In this document: piece after piece, positions 11,704-23,399 of the stretch | Layout of the letters: each line of letters begins with the position of its first letter | How positions within the stretch are numbered: the first letter of the stretch is position 1 | Source: Symbiodinium natans | Taxonomy: Eukaryota > Sar > Dinophyceae > Suessiales > Symbiodiniaceae | DNA: 62,000 nucleotides | Reading direction: 5' to 3' | Assembly: GCA_905221605.1 (NCBI GenBank) | Contig: CAJNDS010000194.1 | Location: forward strand, 1-62,000 | Notes under the pieces: model-generated | The model's database searches: none | Told to the model about the DNA's origin: nothing | The model's input: only the letters and a program-made list of their open reading frames with translations | Made by a program: the position numbers and the translations under genes

Positions 11704-14422
11704 TGGAGAACTTTGACCGTGGCGTCCAACATGCTTTGGCTTAAGTCAACCTCCAATCCGCGCTAACCAAGAAGATTTTGCGCCCCTTCTTGCAGTTTAC
11801 CAAATGCCGTGGTTGCAATGTTACGATTGGGCACCCCCTTACGGTGCGTCAAGCGCGCACCCACAAGCACATAGTGTGGCTGCTGGGCAGCTTCATGTTG
11901 CGGAATTGATGGACTTGGGTGTCGCGCGAATGCGAAACAATGCTGTACTCTTATCCTCCCTAGCCAGGCTAGGACCCCAGTCACTAGGCAAGTGGAGGAG
12001 GACAGTTGAGTTGCTCATGCCACGTGAGTGCGCCCGCACTTACACGGCGGTGTAGAAACCTGCATCTCTTGGCAGTATATCCATTTACGTTCTCTGTACA
12101 AGTTTGACGAGCAGTACAGTTGCAGCCGCAACCAGCAGCAACAAGGACAACAATTCACGGGCTGCGAACACACAGACCACCTCCACAAGAGATTCTACTT
12201 CAGCTCAACACGACAGCTGTCGTTGCAGGCGTGCTGTCTGTGGACAAAAATGGAGCAGCAATTCCCTAAAATTGGGGGGCCCGAAAACAGGGCCCAAAAA
12301 AGCTTCCAAAATTGGACCTACTTGTTGGCAGAAAGAGAGGAGGTCTTTTCATTGTTTTACACGCTTGGGTCCCAAATTATGACCCCAAAATGGGCCCAAA
12401 ATTGGGACCCAAAAATGGGTTCAAAACTGCTCCTGCAACCGCTAAAGCCACCACAAAAGCACACACACACACACAGACACACATTTGCAGGACAGAAGAA
12501 CAAGAATTGCAAAGCTGGTCCGGCAAAAAATTTTTGCAGATCTCAAATTAAAAACCCACTTTGGGGGGCCAGACGTGCTGCCAGAAATTCATGGTTGCAG
12601 GCACCCCCAATTAACACACACGACACAGAGACACACGATACAGGACAACCAAGAACGGATTCTTGGAACCAAGATTGACCAGAAGACAAGAAAGATCCAA
12701 GCGACTCAAGCCAGCCTCTTCACTCCATCAGCAGCTGAATAGGGCAAGGTAAGACTTAGAGTCAGGAGAATCAGCACCAAGACCACCAAAAAAGACACAG
12801 AAGCAATGACCGATCCAGCAACTCTGTTGAGACACCTTCTGGACTTAAAATGGTGCAAGACACCCTTTAGTGTTGAGACGCCTCTTGGTTCAAAAAGTCG
12901 GATTTGCAGAGAGATCCCAAGAAATTTCTGCAGATGTTTTTTGAGCTTTCCAGAAAGTTGCAATAATTGGTCTGAACAAAAAAAAACCTTTATTATTTCG
13001 CAAAAAAAAGTAAATTGAAAAAAAAAAACAGCACAAGCCTGACAATCAATAAAGGTGAGACGATCAAAATGCAAAAAACCATCAAAAAACAAGCTCTGAC
13101 AACAAAACACAATCAGATGTACTCCGGTGTTTCGCTCGCTTCGCTCGCACTTATTCACATTGTAGAAAGACACTTCGCCTTTCAAAACGGTTCGGTTTGG
13201 GCGTCGCGCGCAACATGGACGTCTCAGCAGTACAGTTGAACTCGTCTCGTCCTGCAGTTGATTTCTGTCCAAACGGCACTGTCAGAGGCTTTAAAAAACG
13301 CTTGTTTCAAGCAATTTAAAATCGCGGACTTGGAAGGTCGGCAAGAGGAGCTTTTCACGGAGAAGACGCGCTTCCTGACCATTGTTCAAAGCACTTCTGA
13401 CCGATGGAGCGTTGGAAGATTTGCCGGATTCCTTGGCCATTGTTTCAAGCTGCTTTACGTCCTTGGGCTGCCGAGGCATCGCGGATTCCTTGCAGTACGA
13501 GGAGCTTGGTGAGCGATATCCAGCCAGCACTACAAGTGTGGCCGTGGCCTTCGAGGATGGGCTCGATGGAAAAGATCTCCGGGTGTTCGTAAGGGTAGCA
13601 TCTTCCCAGTCACTGCCGCCATCTCCATTGACAGCAGTGTAAAGGCTGCCACGGGCAAGCGGGCGCCTGCTCGTGTGAGCCCTGGCGGCACAGAAAAAGG
13701 AGACAAGTTAGTAGGTAATACCCTCACTCCTTTACGTTCGCGGCTAAGAAGGCTAGAAGCCACAAGAACAAACTGTCAATCCATGCGGGACCAGGGCGTG
13801 AGTGCGGGCGCACCGTACCCAACATCAAATCACTCCCGCACTCTTACAAGATTCTCTTCAGGTTACACTCAGGAGCAAGGGAGCAACCCGAACGGAAGCT
13901 TCTGAGCCGCTTCACCGAGCCCCTGCTCGGAAGTTGCGGTGAGGGGTTACTGTGGGCGGCTGGAGGGGTGTAGTTTTTTGCGGGCCAAATGGACCCCCTA
14001 AACTAGGACCCCCAGGCCCCCTTTCCTGGTACGACCTCGATGCTCAGATTCGGTTGCTGAAAAGCAAAAAGAGGTGCGTTGCAGTGGCTTTCAAACCTTT
14101 GAGGGGAATATCGGTCGCTCTTCATTAGCGGTAGCATGGGAAGGCCGAGAATACGCCCTCCACTGTGTCGGGCAGCATCATTCACACAGCCAATTCCTAT
14201 GCACTCACTGGCTTAGAAATGGAAACAGTCCGGGACAACCAGGGCAAAAAAGTCTGATATGAGGACACACAACGCCCGTTGTTGCTTTCGACCAGCGGTA
14301 ATGCCGCACATGCATTGTTGCTCCTGCCCCAAGCCGCCCAGCTATGGGCACGTGCTCTGTACCCTCAGGTCGAAGGATGCGGTCTGCCAGCGGCGGTTCG
14401 TGCTAGAATCAGCTCGGTATCA
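11704..14422. other. no confident gene
   Basis: Only short or low-complexity frames occur. At 12,240-12,460 the phrase gggacccaaaaatggg and variants recur. A short CA run lies near 12,460. Plus-strand frames at 13,258-13,512 and 13,382-13,642 have protein-like composition (for example LTDGALEDLPDSLA) and might be frame-shifted exons, but no domain is seen. Confidence 0.4.
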
Positions 14423-14645
14423 ATGGATCCTCGCCCTCTCTCTTGTATCTGTGTTTTAAAACTGGCCTCTGTTGTGGCGTGGCCTCCGGCTGTTTCGTTG
14501 TTGGGGCAAGTCCTTCTTCCTCGATTTGGCCGGAACCCGTTTTAAAACGCGGTCCTGAGGGCTGAGGGCTGGCTTTTAGAAGGGTCAAAAGTGCCCGTAA
14601 AATGCGCGTAAAATCTTTTGGGCCACAGTGCGGCCTGGCAGGGAT
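14423..14645 (+). repeat. left member of a 220-bp inverted repeat pair
   Basis: By eye this is roughly 85-90% identical to the reverse complement of 46,947-47,160. Shared phrases include cctctctcttgtatctgtgtt, ggcttttagaagggtc and gtgcccgtaaaatgcgcg. Similarity fades on both sides. The pair brackets the virus and the NTPase gene. It may be a dispersed repeat rather than the ends of one element. Confidence 0.8.
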
Positions 14646-14885
14646 TGTTCGATCTCCTTCTCACCACAGCTCACGCTAATTCGCTTCCCATGCCAGCTCG
14701 ACCCAGGCTTTAGCTCAACTGCAAGACGCAAGGCTCAAACAGACTTCTCGTCTGCAAAGAATATTCAACTGGTGGCCAGTCTTCCCGACAATTGGAGCAT
14801 TAGGACCTGCAACTGCAGAAACAAGTTACTCTGCAACTTCTGGGTGAGAATCTCAAGCAAGCATTCAGAAGGCCACAGCCTCGGC

Positions 14886-15222
14886 AGGTGCTTTCAAGGG
14901 TTTCGGGCTCAACCGCGTGCTTTTAGGTTTGGGGCTCAACTGGAGGCAAGCTTTAGGGTTTCGTGCTCACACGCATGCTTATAAGGTGTCGGGCTGAACT
15001 AGCGATCAACTGGCGGCAAGCTTTACGTTTCGGGCTGATTGCAAGCTGTAGGCGGGCTCACCGCAAGCTTTAGGTTCAGCAAATTGGCGGCAAGTTTCTG
15101 TCTTTGCCGCAAGCTTTAGGGACTTTAAGGTCAACTGGCGGCAAGCTTTCGGTTGCGGGCTCACCTTTCAGGGGCTCAACTGCTAGCTTTAAGGAGTTTC
15201 GACTCAAGCTTTAACGGGCTCC
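14886..15222. repeat. degenerate tandem repeat, unit about 35 bp
   Basis: Variants of ggcggcaagctttagg followed by ttcgggctcaact recur about nine times with many changes. Confidence 0.55.
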
Positions 15223-15551
15223 AGGGCATGTCTGAGGCTCAGGCGGGGAACTGGCTCGCTGCCTGGCGTGACACCCGTGATCCCCGTAACATATGCCTTC
15301 CCGTAATCGTCGCGACTCTTGTTTGCAAAAATCTCCGCTACATTGCCCGCAAGGTGTTCGGGGAAGACCTGGACCGAGGGTCGGGCAGGGTCGGGCTTGG
15401 GTATTGAGGTCCTGCATTAAAGTGCAGCATCTCAGTAATACATGCGAGTCTTTGCACGCGGGCCTCGAGGGAATGCCTGGTGAGACGTCACGAGAGAAAC
15501 AAACAGGGGACAGCATCAGAGCAAAGCCATTCTCGCGGCCAGCCTTTGCTG

Positions 15552-17044
15552 CTAGTCTACCGGGTCCCGCCAGGTGGCTGGTGCTGCAGCTGCCAAGGAG
15601 GGTCCCAAGAACTTTTCAATCTCGCTTTGCGAGGGCAGGATCCATCCATCTTTCGTCTTTGCGTTTTGCGTCGACGATCCTCTCATCCAGTAAGCATGCT
15701 TCGCAGTCTGTGGCCGTGGGTGGTTGACACTGGCGCTGCCTTCTTTCTGCTGCGCCACCATGACTAAGTCAGCACTGTCTGCTTTTCTCCTCACAGCGAA
15801 CAAGTCTACTGCCTCGAACTGTGCGTGGCTCGGGAGCACCAGCTGCAAGGTTGGGTACTGCAATGGTTGTGGCAGCTGCTGCATTGCTTGCTCGACAGTC
15901 TTCGCCGCTGGGTTGGCATCCAGACACTGGATTGCTGCCCCTTCATGTCCATGCAGCCATCCGTGCTCTTCGCCGCCCATCTGCTGCCAAATGTAGCGCA
16001 AGCCGAAGGCAACGGCGATGATCTTCTCCCACGCCTTGCCATCCTTCTCCTCTGCAGCTTGCATGCCTTGCAGCCACCGTCCAAGAACACCACAGGCAGG
16101 GCAGGCACTGCTACATTGGGTAAGGAAGTGCGACATGAAGCATGGGATCCATATTGGTCTGTCTTTTTGGCTGCCGTCCGTGAGCTGCCTGAAAGCCTCC
16201 ATCTCTCTCATCGGGGTGCCTGCGAAAACCTCGCGCAAGAAGGCGGCAAGGTGCTGTTGCGGGTCATCCCGGATTTGTGAGAATTTTTGTGAGAGCAGAG
16301 ACCCATCATCGTGCGAGGACCAAAGGAGTGCTGGGACTCTTGAGTAGTAGGCTGCTTTCATGTGCGTCAAGCCAGAAAATGCTGGCGACATGTTCTGCAG
16401 CTCTCCGAGCTCATCTGCGAATGGCAAGCCTGTGATTTCCAGCCCCCTAACGGAGTCGCCCTCCATGTACTGGGTCAAGTCTAGCCCCGTGGACTGAATG
16501 TGGGAGGTGAAGACCATGTAGGCACCTTCAGAGCCAAGGAAGACATTTTTCATGAAGCGGGCGGCATCTTGCTCTGCGTTCTTTTCCTCTTGGGTGGGGC
16601 CCCTCAGCAACAGTTGGTTAAGCTCATCGACTAGCAAAACAACGTTCTTCTGGCACTCGAAGTAGGATTGCAGAGTCGACTTCTGACACGTCTTGTTTCC
16701 GAGTTCGTCTGCCACATCCTGACGAAGCGAACTGTTGGCCGGGAGCAGCGCATACGCAATAGTCCGGTACAGCCACTCGTCCGCTAGCTCGTTGTCCCGC
16801 CGTTTGACGGGGCTTTCCCCGTTGAAGGACACAAAGATGGGGAGGTACTCAGCCTCGGCCAGTCTCTCGCCAAGCTTTAGCAGGAAGGTGGTCTTGCCAC
16901 CTCGCGCACATCTTGCTGCGCAGGTGGGCGGCACGCGGTTCGTGACACTCACATCGCTTCGGTTGATGTACTTCTCGATCAAGCCCATGCAAGCTTTCAC
17001 GCAGGCATCGATCCCCACAAGCCTCTGTCCATCCTGTAGCTTTG
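15552..17044 (-). CDS. RHS/Crinkler-type NTPase with restriction-nuclease-like domain (long last exon)
   Basis: The open frame ends at a stop at 15,552. The exon probably starts at 17,044, just after a good acceptor (ccccgcag); the frame stays open upstream to 17,282 but that part looks intronic. Near the start is RCARGGKTTFLLKL, which fits the R-x-x-RGGKT P-loop known from retrotransposon-hot-spot and Crinkler NTPases. VVLLVDELNQLL about 100 residues later fits Walker B. The last quarter has VDLFAVRRK and, some 15 residues on, VAQQKEG, resembling the D and QxK positions of restriction-type nucleases. Such proteins are thought to act in conflict or effector settings; the function here is inference. 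Upstream minus-strand exons with coiled coils (18.4-19.2 kb) and a signal-like exon (20.1 kb) may belong to the same gene. Confidence 0.6.
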
Positions 17045-17439
17045 CTGCGGGGACGCGCGCTTGAGACAGCGGACCGAGTGCTTCTTCCTGCGAAGGGGAG
17101 CATGAACGCCAAACACAAGGTTTCCCTACGCACTCTCCCCATGTCCTTGATGACCCTTGGCGCTGCCTTCGCCTGCAGGGTCCAGCCACTTGCAAAGCTG
17201 AACTGGCCACAAACCTTCCGGATACCTCCGAAAACCACCCAAAGTACAAGCAATAATGACACGAGCAGCTCCACCTGTCCAAGATGGCAGCCTCTTTTGA
17301 AACACCCGGAAAACGTTACCGCAGACCTCTAGCACTGTGCCTCCGAAGCTTCCCTTCAAGTCGAGCCTTACAAAAGCAGCTGCACCGCGAGCCTCACTGC
17401 GCTAACGCTGACCAAACAGGACAGCCCTCCAAAGCTTAG

Positions 17440-18360
17440 CCCTCTGCTCCGAAAGCCCCTCCCGCTCCCCGAAGTGCTGCAAGCCAACACAGTGCAGACA
17501 CCTAACGACGAGGGGCTGAGAGGAAAGCAGCACCCCAAAAAGCAACAACGGTGGACCGCACGAAAACGCACGACGACCAAGAGCCCCGGACATGCAGGAG
17601 TGCTACAAACCACCCAAGCAGAAGCCCCCCGGCCTGCACTCGTCTTGCCGGAACCCCACTGCTCGGCAAGGTCCGCGTGCTAAAGGCACTAAGAACCCAG
17701 GTCCCTTGACTCCCCCTCACGGACTAACCTGAAAGTCGAGCCTCAAACAAAAACAACCGCAACCTGGAGAGCGCAAAGCAAGCACAAAACAGGCTGACCC
17801 CCGCACCTCGAGCCTCGGACTGATACCCCGTTCTGAAGCATCGGCACAACAAGAAGAGCATCCAGTTTGATTGAACCTACAGCAGCCAAAGAGCCCTCTG
17901 CTCCGAAAGCCCCTCCCACTCCCCGAAGTGCTGCAAGCCAACACAGCGCAGACACCATAACGACGAGGGGCTGAGAGGAAAGCATTACCCCAAAAAGCAA
18001 CAACGGTGGACCGCACGAAAACGCACGACGACCAAGAGCCCCGGACATGCAGGAGTGCTACAAACCACCCAAGCAGAAGCCCCCCGGCCTGCACTCGTCT
18101 TGCCGGAACCCCACTGCTCGGCAAGGTCCGCGTGCTAAAGGCACTAAGAACCCAGGTCCCTTGACTCCCCCTCACGGACTAACCTGAAAGTCGAGCCTCA
18201 AACAAAAACAACCGCAACCTGGAGAGCGCAAAGCAGGCGCAAAACAGGCCACTCCCCGAAGAGCTGCAAGCCAACACAGTGAAGCTTAGCGACGAGCGGA
18301 ATCCTTGCTGAGAGGAGAGCATGACCCCAAAAACCAACAATGGTGGACTGCACGAACTGC
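17440..18360. repeat. tandem segmental duplication, period about 455 bp (two copies plus a partial third)
   Basis: About 350 bp from ccgaaagcccctccc to gcgcaaagca occurs at about 17,447-17,794 and again at about 17,903-18,240, almost unchanged. A shorter, more diverged third start lies at about 18,250-18,360. It lies between the last exon and the coiled-coil exons of the minus-strand gene, so it is probably intronic. Confidence 0.85.
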
Positions 18361-18408
18361 ACACGCAGAAGCGCAAAAGCACCGCCGGCCTGAAGGGGTG
18401 CTGTTGAT

Positions 18409-19177
18409 TTGGCTTTCTCGAGCTCCTCCCTGGCCTTTCTGGCCTCCTCCTTGGCCTCGTCGAACTCTGCCTTGGCCTTTTCGAACTCTGCCTTGGCCTC
18501 CTTGCGCTCCTGCTCCCAAGTCCTTTTCTCATCTTCGTCGCCGTTCCGTACGGCTTCTCGAAACTGTTCGAATGCAAAGGCCCGCGCCGCTCTCGCCTCC
18601 TTCAGATCCTCCTCGGCGCCTACCCATCTCGCCAAAGCCAGCTCCAGAAACTTCCGCGCATTAGCAACCTGCCAGGTCCAGTGGCAGAACAAGGTTCTCA
18701 CGGAGCGTAGGTCGGAGCTTGAAGCTTTCACGCCCTTCAAACTTCAAACTCGGACATTGCCAGCCAGCTCTGGCCTTCTCGGTGGATTCGTCGAAGCCTT
18801 CGTCCTGTAAAAACCACAACCACGCCACGAATGCTAGAAAATACCGGCTCTGAGACGTGCTGCAGGCATCAACCCACATCAAACAAACAACTGTGTTAGA
18901 GCCGGAGCACCTGCTTGATCTCCTCTGTCTCCTGAACCGTCTGCTGCAGCTGCTCGTCCTGGGCAAAAGCCACAATCTGCAATTGCGAACTTCAGAAAGC
19001 CCTCTCAGACTCAGCCCGCAATGGCCCACAACACGCAAGGCAAAGCAAGCAACAACACCCTCGGAGGCACAGCCTGCTTGGCATCTTCAACCGGGTCAGC
19101 AGTCTGTGCTGAGGCAGCCTGCATAAGCAACCCCTCAAGCTCATCGAAATGCGTCTGAAGCTCCCTGGCCCACCACA
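18409..19177 (-). CDS. coiled-coil exons, probably of the NTPase gene
   Basis: At least four minus-strand segments look like exons. One starts at 19,177 after tcctttcag and reads ELQTHFDELEGLL before a GT donor at about 19,058. One at 18,958-18,911, after tttgcccag, reads DEQLQQTVQETEEIKQ and ends at a GT donor. One starts at 18,804 after tttttacag and reads DEGFDESTEKARAG. One runs from 18,668 (after cctggcag) to about 18,409, with a long Glu/Lys/Ala coiled coil (ARKFLELALARWVGAEEDL at its start). All lie upstream of the NTPase exon on the same strand, so joint transcription is likely but not shown. Confidence 0.4.
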
Positions 19178-19429
19178 CTGAAAGGACAAGAACCACTTAA
19201 GCAAGAGACATCGCAAAGCGCCTCGTCCACTGCCTTGTTTCGCGAAACCTGCAGCAAGGGGCACATTCTCAAAAATGCTAGTGTCAGCGAGCCTTCACCG
19301 CCTGATCGAAGCTTGCTAGAACTGTGAAGCCCTCACCAGCAAGAACGCCTCGGTCGTCGCCTCTGCTACGTCATCCTTTTCTGAGGTGGCCTCCCAACAT
19401 GGACTGATCCCGAGAAGACCTACATGTGC

Positions 19430-19540
19430 TGCTGGCAGGACCGTTTCATGCAAGCATGAGACCCTCGCAATCAATCCCTCGAGCTCCTCGAAATTCGTCT
19501 GATGCTCCCGCCGAGCAGCTTTCGATGCGAAATCCGAACA
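19430..19540 (-). repeat. diverged duplicate of the FDELEGL exon
   Basis: The minus strand reads EHQTNFEELEGLIARVS, closely similar to ELQTHFDELEGLLMQ at 19,177-19,059. The flanking intron (tgtcctttcgg versus tgtcctttcag) is similar too, so an exon with its acceptor was duplicated. In this copy the AG at the old acceptor is lost. Confidence 0.5.
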
Positions 19541-19859
19541 CACGCCGAAAGGACAAGCAAACCTCGCCTTATCTTCGTCTTCACGAGGTTGCAGAGACCC
19601 CTGGTCAGAAAATGACACTCTGGCAGGAGCGAAGGAAATGCCATCAGAACAGCACAAGGAACGCCACGCCGAAACGACAAACCCTTTTCGCCTTGACGTC
19701 TTCATGGTCTTCGGCCTTACCACGGCCCAAAGTGCCATCAGTCTCAGCTCTTCAGGACATAAGCTTAATACAGAATTTCCTCTCGGTCTCGGCTCCCCGC
19801 CTTAGCCCTGCGTGCGACGCGAAAGTTGTGTGCCCATATTCCCGCAGTAACCGACCTCG

Positions 19860-20096
19860 CTCTGGCTTGCGCATCTTCGGCACTCCATGCCATACATCAC
19901 ATCCCACCTCGAAAACGGCACGGCCCCCGCTCCAAGCAAAGCCCGCGCCGTCCGCGTTGCTCGCCTGAAGCTGCTCGGGAACACTTCTAACGCTGTTCAA
20001 TGCGCTGGTCTTAGGCTCTGGCAAACACACCAGGAACAGCGCCAGTAGCACCACCACGCGCCCGACCTTGCGCGATGTTGCTGGAGGCCTGCTCAT
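19860..20096 (-). CDS. possible first exon with signal-like peptide
   Basis: From the ATG at 20,096 the minus strand encodes a basic start followed by a hydrophobic run (RVVVLLALFLVCLPEP, residues about 14-29), like a secretory signal. A short polar stretch follows, up to a possible GT donor near 19,860. It lies upstream of the coiled-coil and NTPase exons on the same strand and could be their 5' exon. This is an inference from position and composition. Confidence 0.3.
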
Positions 20097-20368
20097 GGCG
20101 GCAGTCGTCCTGCTGGTCCTAGCTGTCCTCTGGCTCGAGCAAAAGGCAATCTGCATGAACGAATGGTCGAGCTCCACCTGTTTCAGTTTGACTGCTGGCT
20201 CATCCCTCCAAGCCAGCCGGAGCAAGACTTCAGGAGGGGTTGACACGGAGCTATGTTTGTGTGTGTGCCCGAGGCCTGGGGCGAACCGGCTTCGAGACAA
20301 GCTGGCTTTTGGGTTTGGGGTTTAGGGGGCCACGAAGACGTTGTCACGGACGGCATCATGTCGACAAA

Positions 20369-21178
20369 TCAAGGCAGTCTTACAAATTTCACGCAGGGCC
20401 GATCCGTAACGGTCTGGGCAAGCGTGTCTGAGCGGCTGATCAGGAAGGCCGGGACCTGCTTCGGCAGCTCGCCCAGCTTTTGGTGCGAAAACATGGCCTT
20501 GCCGATGGTGAACTCCGGGCGCACCACGTTGACCTCATGTTCCGCGATGCCGGTCTGGGCGACGGCTCGAGTCGTCGGTGAAAGAGCCGCCACACTCTTG
20601 CCGGCGAGATGGATCGGAATGCCCCGCTGCAACTCAGCGCGCACCATTGCTGGCAAGACTCCCCAAGGCACGGGCTCGGTCTTCGCCCGCTTCTTCCCGG
20701 GCTCTGTCGGCTCGGCGGGCTTGAGCACTATGCCGCTGTAGGAACGGCCAAGCCCTTGCAAGGTGGTCCCGAAGGAGACGGGTGGCACACGGGGATTCGG
20801 CCCACGCCGCTGCTGCTCAAGTTGGACACCTCGTACCCGCTCGTACCCGGCTCCTCCAGGAAGTGGCTCCTGACGTGTTGGCGAAAGAGCTGCACCGCGA
20901 GCGGGAGCTTTGGAAAGAGGCTGGCGATCGGCTGTTCGGCTCCTCCTCCTGGACCGGCTCCATTGCTGTCTCCTCCGAGCTGGACATGGTCTCCGGGACC
21001 TGCACGGCTCCCGGAAGCATTTTTGGCAAAGGTCGTCCTCCGGCCTCGCGACTTCCAAGAGACGCAGCATCTGCTCGGCAACACGGGCTCGGCACAGCAG
21101 CCGGCGGTCATCGCCAACTTTGTGCACTTTCTGGCTAACGGAGTGGATCACCGTGGCTCCGGGTGCAAAGGCCTCCAT
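20369..21178 (-). CDS. hypothetical protein with a small Cys-rich motif
   Basis: The open frame of 300 codons starts at 21,271; an internal ATG at 21,178 (MEAFAPG) is a sensible start, giving about 269 residues. Near the N-terminus are VSQKVHKVGDDRRLLC and DDLCQKCF, where His and Cys spacing suggests a small metal-binding fold. The middle is Arg/Ser/Pro-rich and may be disordered. The C-terminal third (GIPIHLAGKSV and beyond) is compact but unrecognised. The gene lies between the NTPase gene and the tandem arrays. It may be a host gene or an exon of one. Confidence 0.35.
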   Translation of the reverse strand: MEAFAPGATVIHSVSQKVHKVGDDRRLLCRARVAEQMLRLLEVARPEDDLCQKCFREPCRSRRPCPARRRQQWSRSRRRSRTADRQPLSKAPARGAALSPTRQEPLPGGAGYERVRGVQLEQQRRGPNPRVPPVSFGTTLQGLGRSYSGIVLKPAEPTEPGKKRAKTEPVPWGVLPAMVRAELQRGIPIHLAGKSVAALSPTTRAVAQTGIAEHEVNVVRPEFTIGKAMFSHQKLGELPKQVPAFLISRSDTLAQTVTDRPCVKFVRLP

Positions 21179-21394
21179 GGTGGCACCCAGCTTCGCTCCA
21201 GCCGAAATCGAATCTGACACACAAGCCCCTTGCACAAAGCACCCAAGCTTGTCCGGCACACACGCTTGCAAGAAAGAGCTGGCATGTGCGCCTCGAAGCC
21301 AACTCGCCCAGACCTTGCACGCAAAAACAGCTCATGGACCCACACCCTGCTTGCAACACGAACGCAGACTTCCAAATGCCCCCTCTCCCGGACG

Positions 21395-21835
21395 TGAAAA
21401 TGTGAATCCCGCCCTCCCACTACCCGGAGGTGAAAACGTGAAAATGTGAATCCTGCCCTCCCCGCACCGGACGTGAAAACGTGAAAATGTGAATCCCGCC
21501 CTCCCCCCCCGGACGTGAAAACGTGAAAATGTGAATCCCGCCCTCCCCCCCGGACGTGAAAACGTGAAAATGTGAATCCCGCCCTGCCCCTACCCGGAGG
21601 TGAAAACGTGAAAATGTGAATCCTGCCCTCCCCCCCGGGACGTGACAACGTGAGAATGTGAATCCCGCCCTCACCTCCCGGACGTGAAAACGTGAAAATG
21701 TGAATCCCGCCCTCCCCCCCCGGACGTGAAAACGTGAAAATGTGAATCCTGCCCTCCCCGTCCCGGACGTGAAAACGTGAAAACGTGAATCCTGCCCTCC
21801 CCGTCCCGGACGTGAAAACGTGAAAATGTGAATCT
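21395..21835 (-). repeat. tandem array, about 43-bp unit
   Basis: About ten units of cggacgtgaaaacgtgaaaa plus tgtgaatcccgccctcccc. The gtgaaaacgtgaa core is the reverse complement of the core in the next array. Long frames with repeating FTFSRFHV peptides come from the repeat. Confidence 0.95.
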
Positions 21836-21888
21836 GCCTCTTTTCCTGTCATTTTTTGCCATTTTTCGCGCCAAAATCGCCCAAATTC

Positions 21889-22400
21889 ACGAATTCACGT
21901 TTTCACGCTGGCCTTCCCGGCCTCCCAGCCTCCCAGATTCACGCTTTCACGTTTTCACGTTGGCCTTCCCGGCCTCCCAGATTCACGTTTTCACGTTTTC
22001 ACGTTGGCCTTCCCGGCCTCCCAGATTCACGTTTTCACGTTTTCACGTTGGCCTTCCCGGCCTCCCAGATTCACGTTTTCACGTTTTCACGTTTTCACGT
22101 TGGCCTTCCCGGCCTCCCAGATTCACGTTTTCACGTTTTCACGTTGGCCTTCCCGGCCTCCCAGATTCACGTTTTCACGTTTTCACGTTGGCCTTCCCGG
22201 CCTCCCAGATTCACGTTTTCACGTTTTCACGTTGGCCTTCCCGGCCTCCCAGATTCACGTTTTCACGTTTTCACGTTGGCCTTCCCGGCCTCCCAGATTC
22301 ACGTTTTCACTTTTTCACGTTGGCCTTCTCCGCCTCCCAGATTCACGTTTTCACTTTTTCACGTTGGCCTTCCCGGCCTCCCAGAATCACGTTTTCACGC
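21889..22400 (+). repeat. tandem array, about 44-bp unit, inverted relative to the previous array
   Basis: About eleven units of ttggccttcccggcctccc plus agattcacgttttcacgttttcacg. The two arrays face each other across a spacer of about 50 bp, so this kilobase could form large cruciforms or slip. Confidence 0.95.
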
Positions 22401-23399
22401 CGAGCTCCCCGACCAGCAAATTGGCCATTTTTGCCTTGCCCGGGTCCTCCCAACCTCAAAAATTGCCCAAAAGTCGCAATCTCCACAGAGACACGTCTGG
22501 TTCACACTCAGAGCGCTGGACCTCCCAAAATTTGAAGATGGCCGCGAGGAAGTGAACACCTGCCCACAACAGGGGAGGAGCACCACACTTTAGCTTACGG
22601 GGGGAAGGGGGTGGGAGGGAGGGCGGCGCAAGGCTCACACAAGCAAAAAAAGGCGCCAAGACAACCCTGAACCCCTCTTGCCGAAACCCGCCTGCCACGC
22701 TGCGCGAAGATGTTGAAGAGTAGCCGGGTCACGATGCGCACCTGGTCGCAGGAGAGGGCCCGGGGTTCCCGGGAGGGGCGGGGGAGACGCAGGGCACTCT
22801 AGAGTTACAGCGGGGAGGGGAGGAAGGGCAGACAGCACGCAAGGCACTCCTGAGCACAAACGAACTAAACCTCACTGCATCGGAGCCCACAATAGCCTGC
22901 AACCCGAAACCCTACCGACCCTGAAGCCTCTGCGGAGCCCGGCTGCCAGCAGTGGAGACGAGGAGCACCTGATCACAGGAGGGGGGCCCGAAATTCCCGG
23001 GCACTCAGGCGACCTCACTGCCTCACACCTGCCAACCCTAAACCCTGAAGCCTTGCAGCACAGCGACGCACAACACTTCCAGACCTCGCAGCCTCAGAAC
23101 CCCCCAAACACCTTCCCAAACACCTCCTGAACCTCTGTGCGCCCGGCGTTCGGCCCTGTGTCAGGACCCTGTGTGTGTGTCTGCTGTCTTCCTTAGAAGT
23201 GTTGCTGGCTTTGCCTGCTGCTGTTGCGACCACAGGTGCTGAAGGAAGGTCTTTAGTTGGCATATGATTAGGACTAGCACGGTATGTTGTCGATTGCTGG
23301 CGCTTCGAGGAGCGAGCGCGGCCCAAGCACTCTAGCAAAAAATGCGCAAAGTCATGCCAAAATCATGCGAAGATCCAGCAAGAACATGCAAAACAAAAA
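22401..23399. other. spacer between tandem arrays and the viral block
   Basis: No gene was recognised. Several purine-rich and GC-rich tracts occur, and the last 60 bp before the viral ATG are A-rich with repeated catgc motifs. I found no terminal inverted repeat matching the sequence after the viral integrase. The left virus boundary must lie here or further left. Confidence 0.5.

Noticed and set aside
21395-22400. CRISPR array
   Set aside because: Units are contiguous without unique spacers, the host is eukaryotic, and there are no cas genes.
21148-22593. Several 180-245-codon frames with FTFSRFHV repeats on both strands
   Set aside because: All come from the two tandem arrays, and repeats are open in several frames at once.
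22900-23060. Telomere-like repeats (aaccctaaaccctgaa)
   Set aside because: Only one or two isolated copies, not an array.
22401-23399. Terminal inverted repeat of the virus matching sequence after the integrase
   Set aside because: No convincing inverted match between 22.4-23.4 kb and 46.2-46.9 kb by eye.
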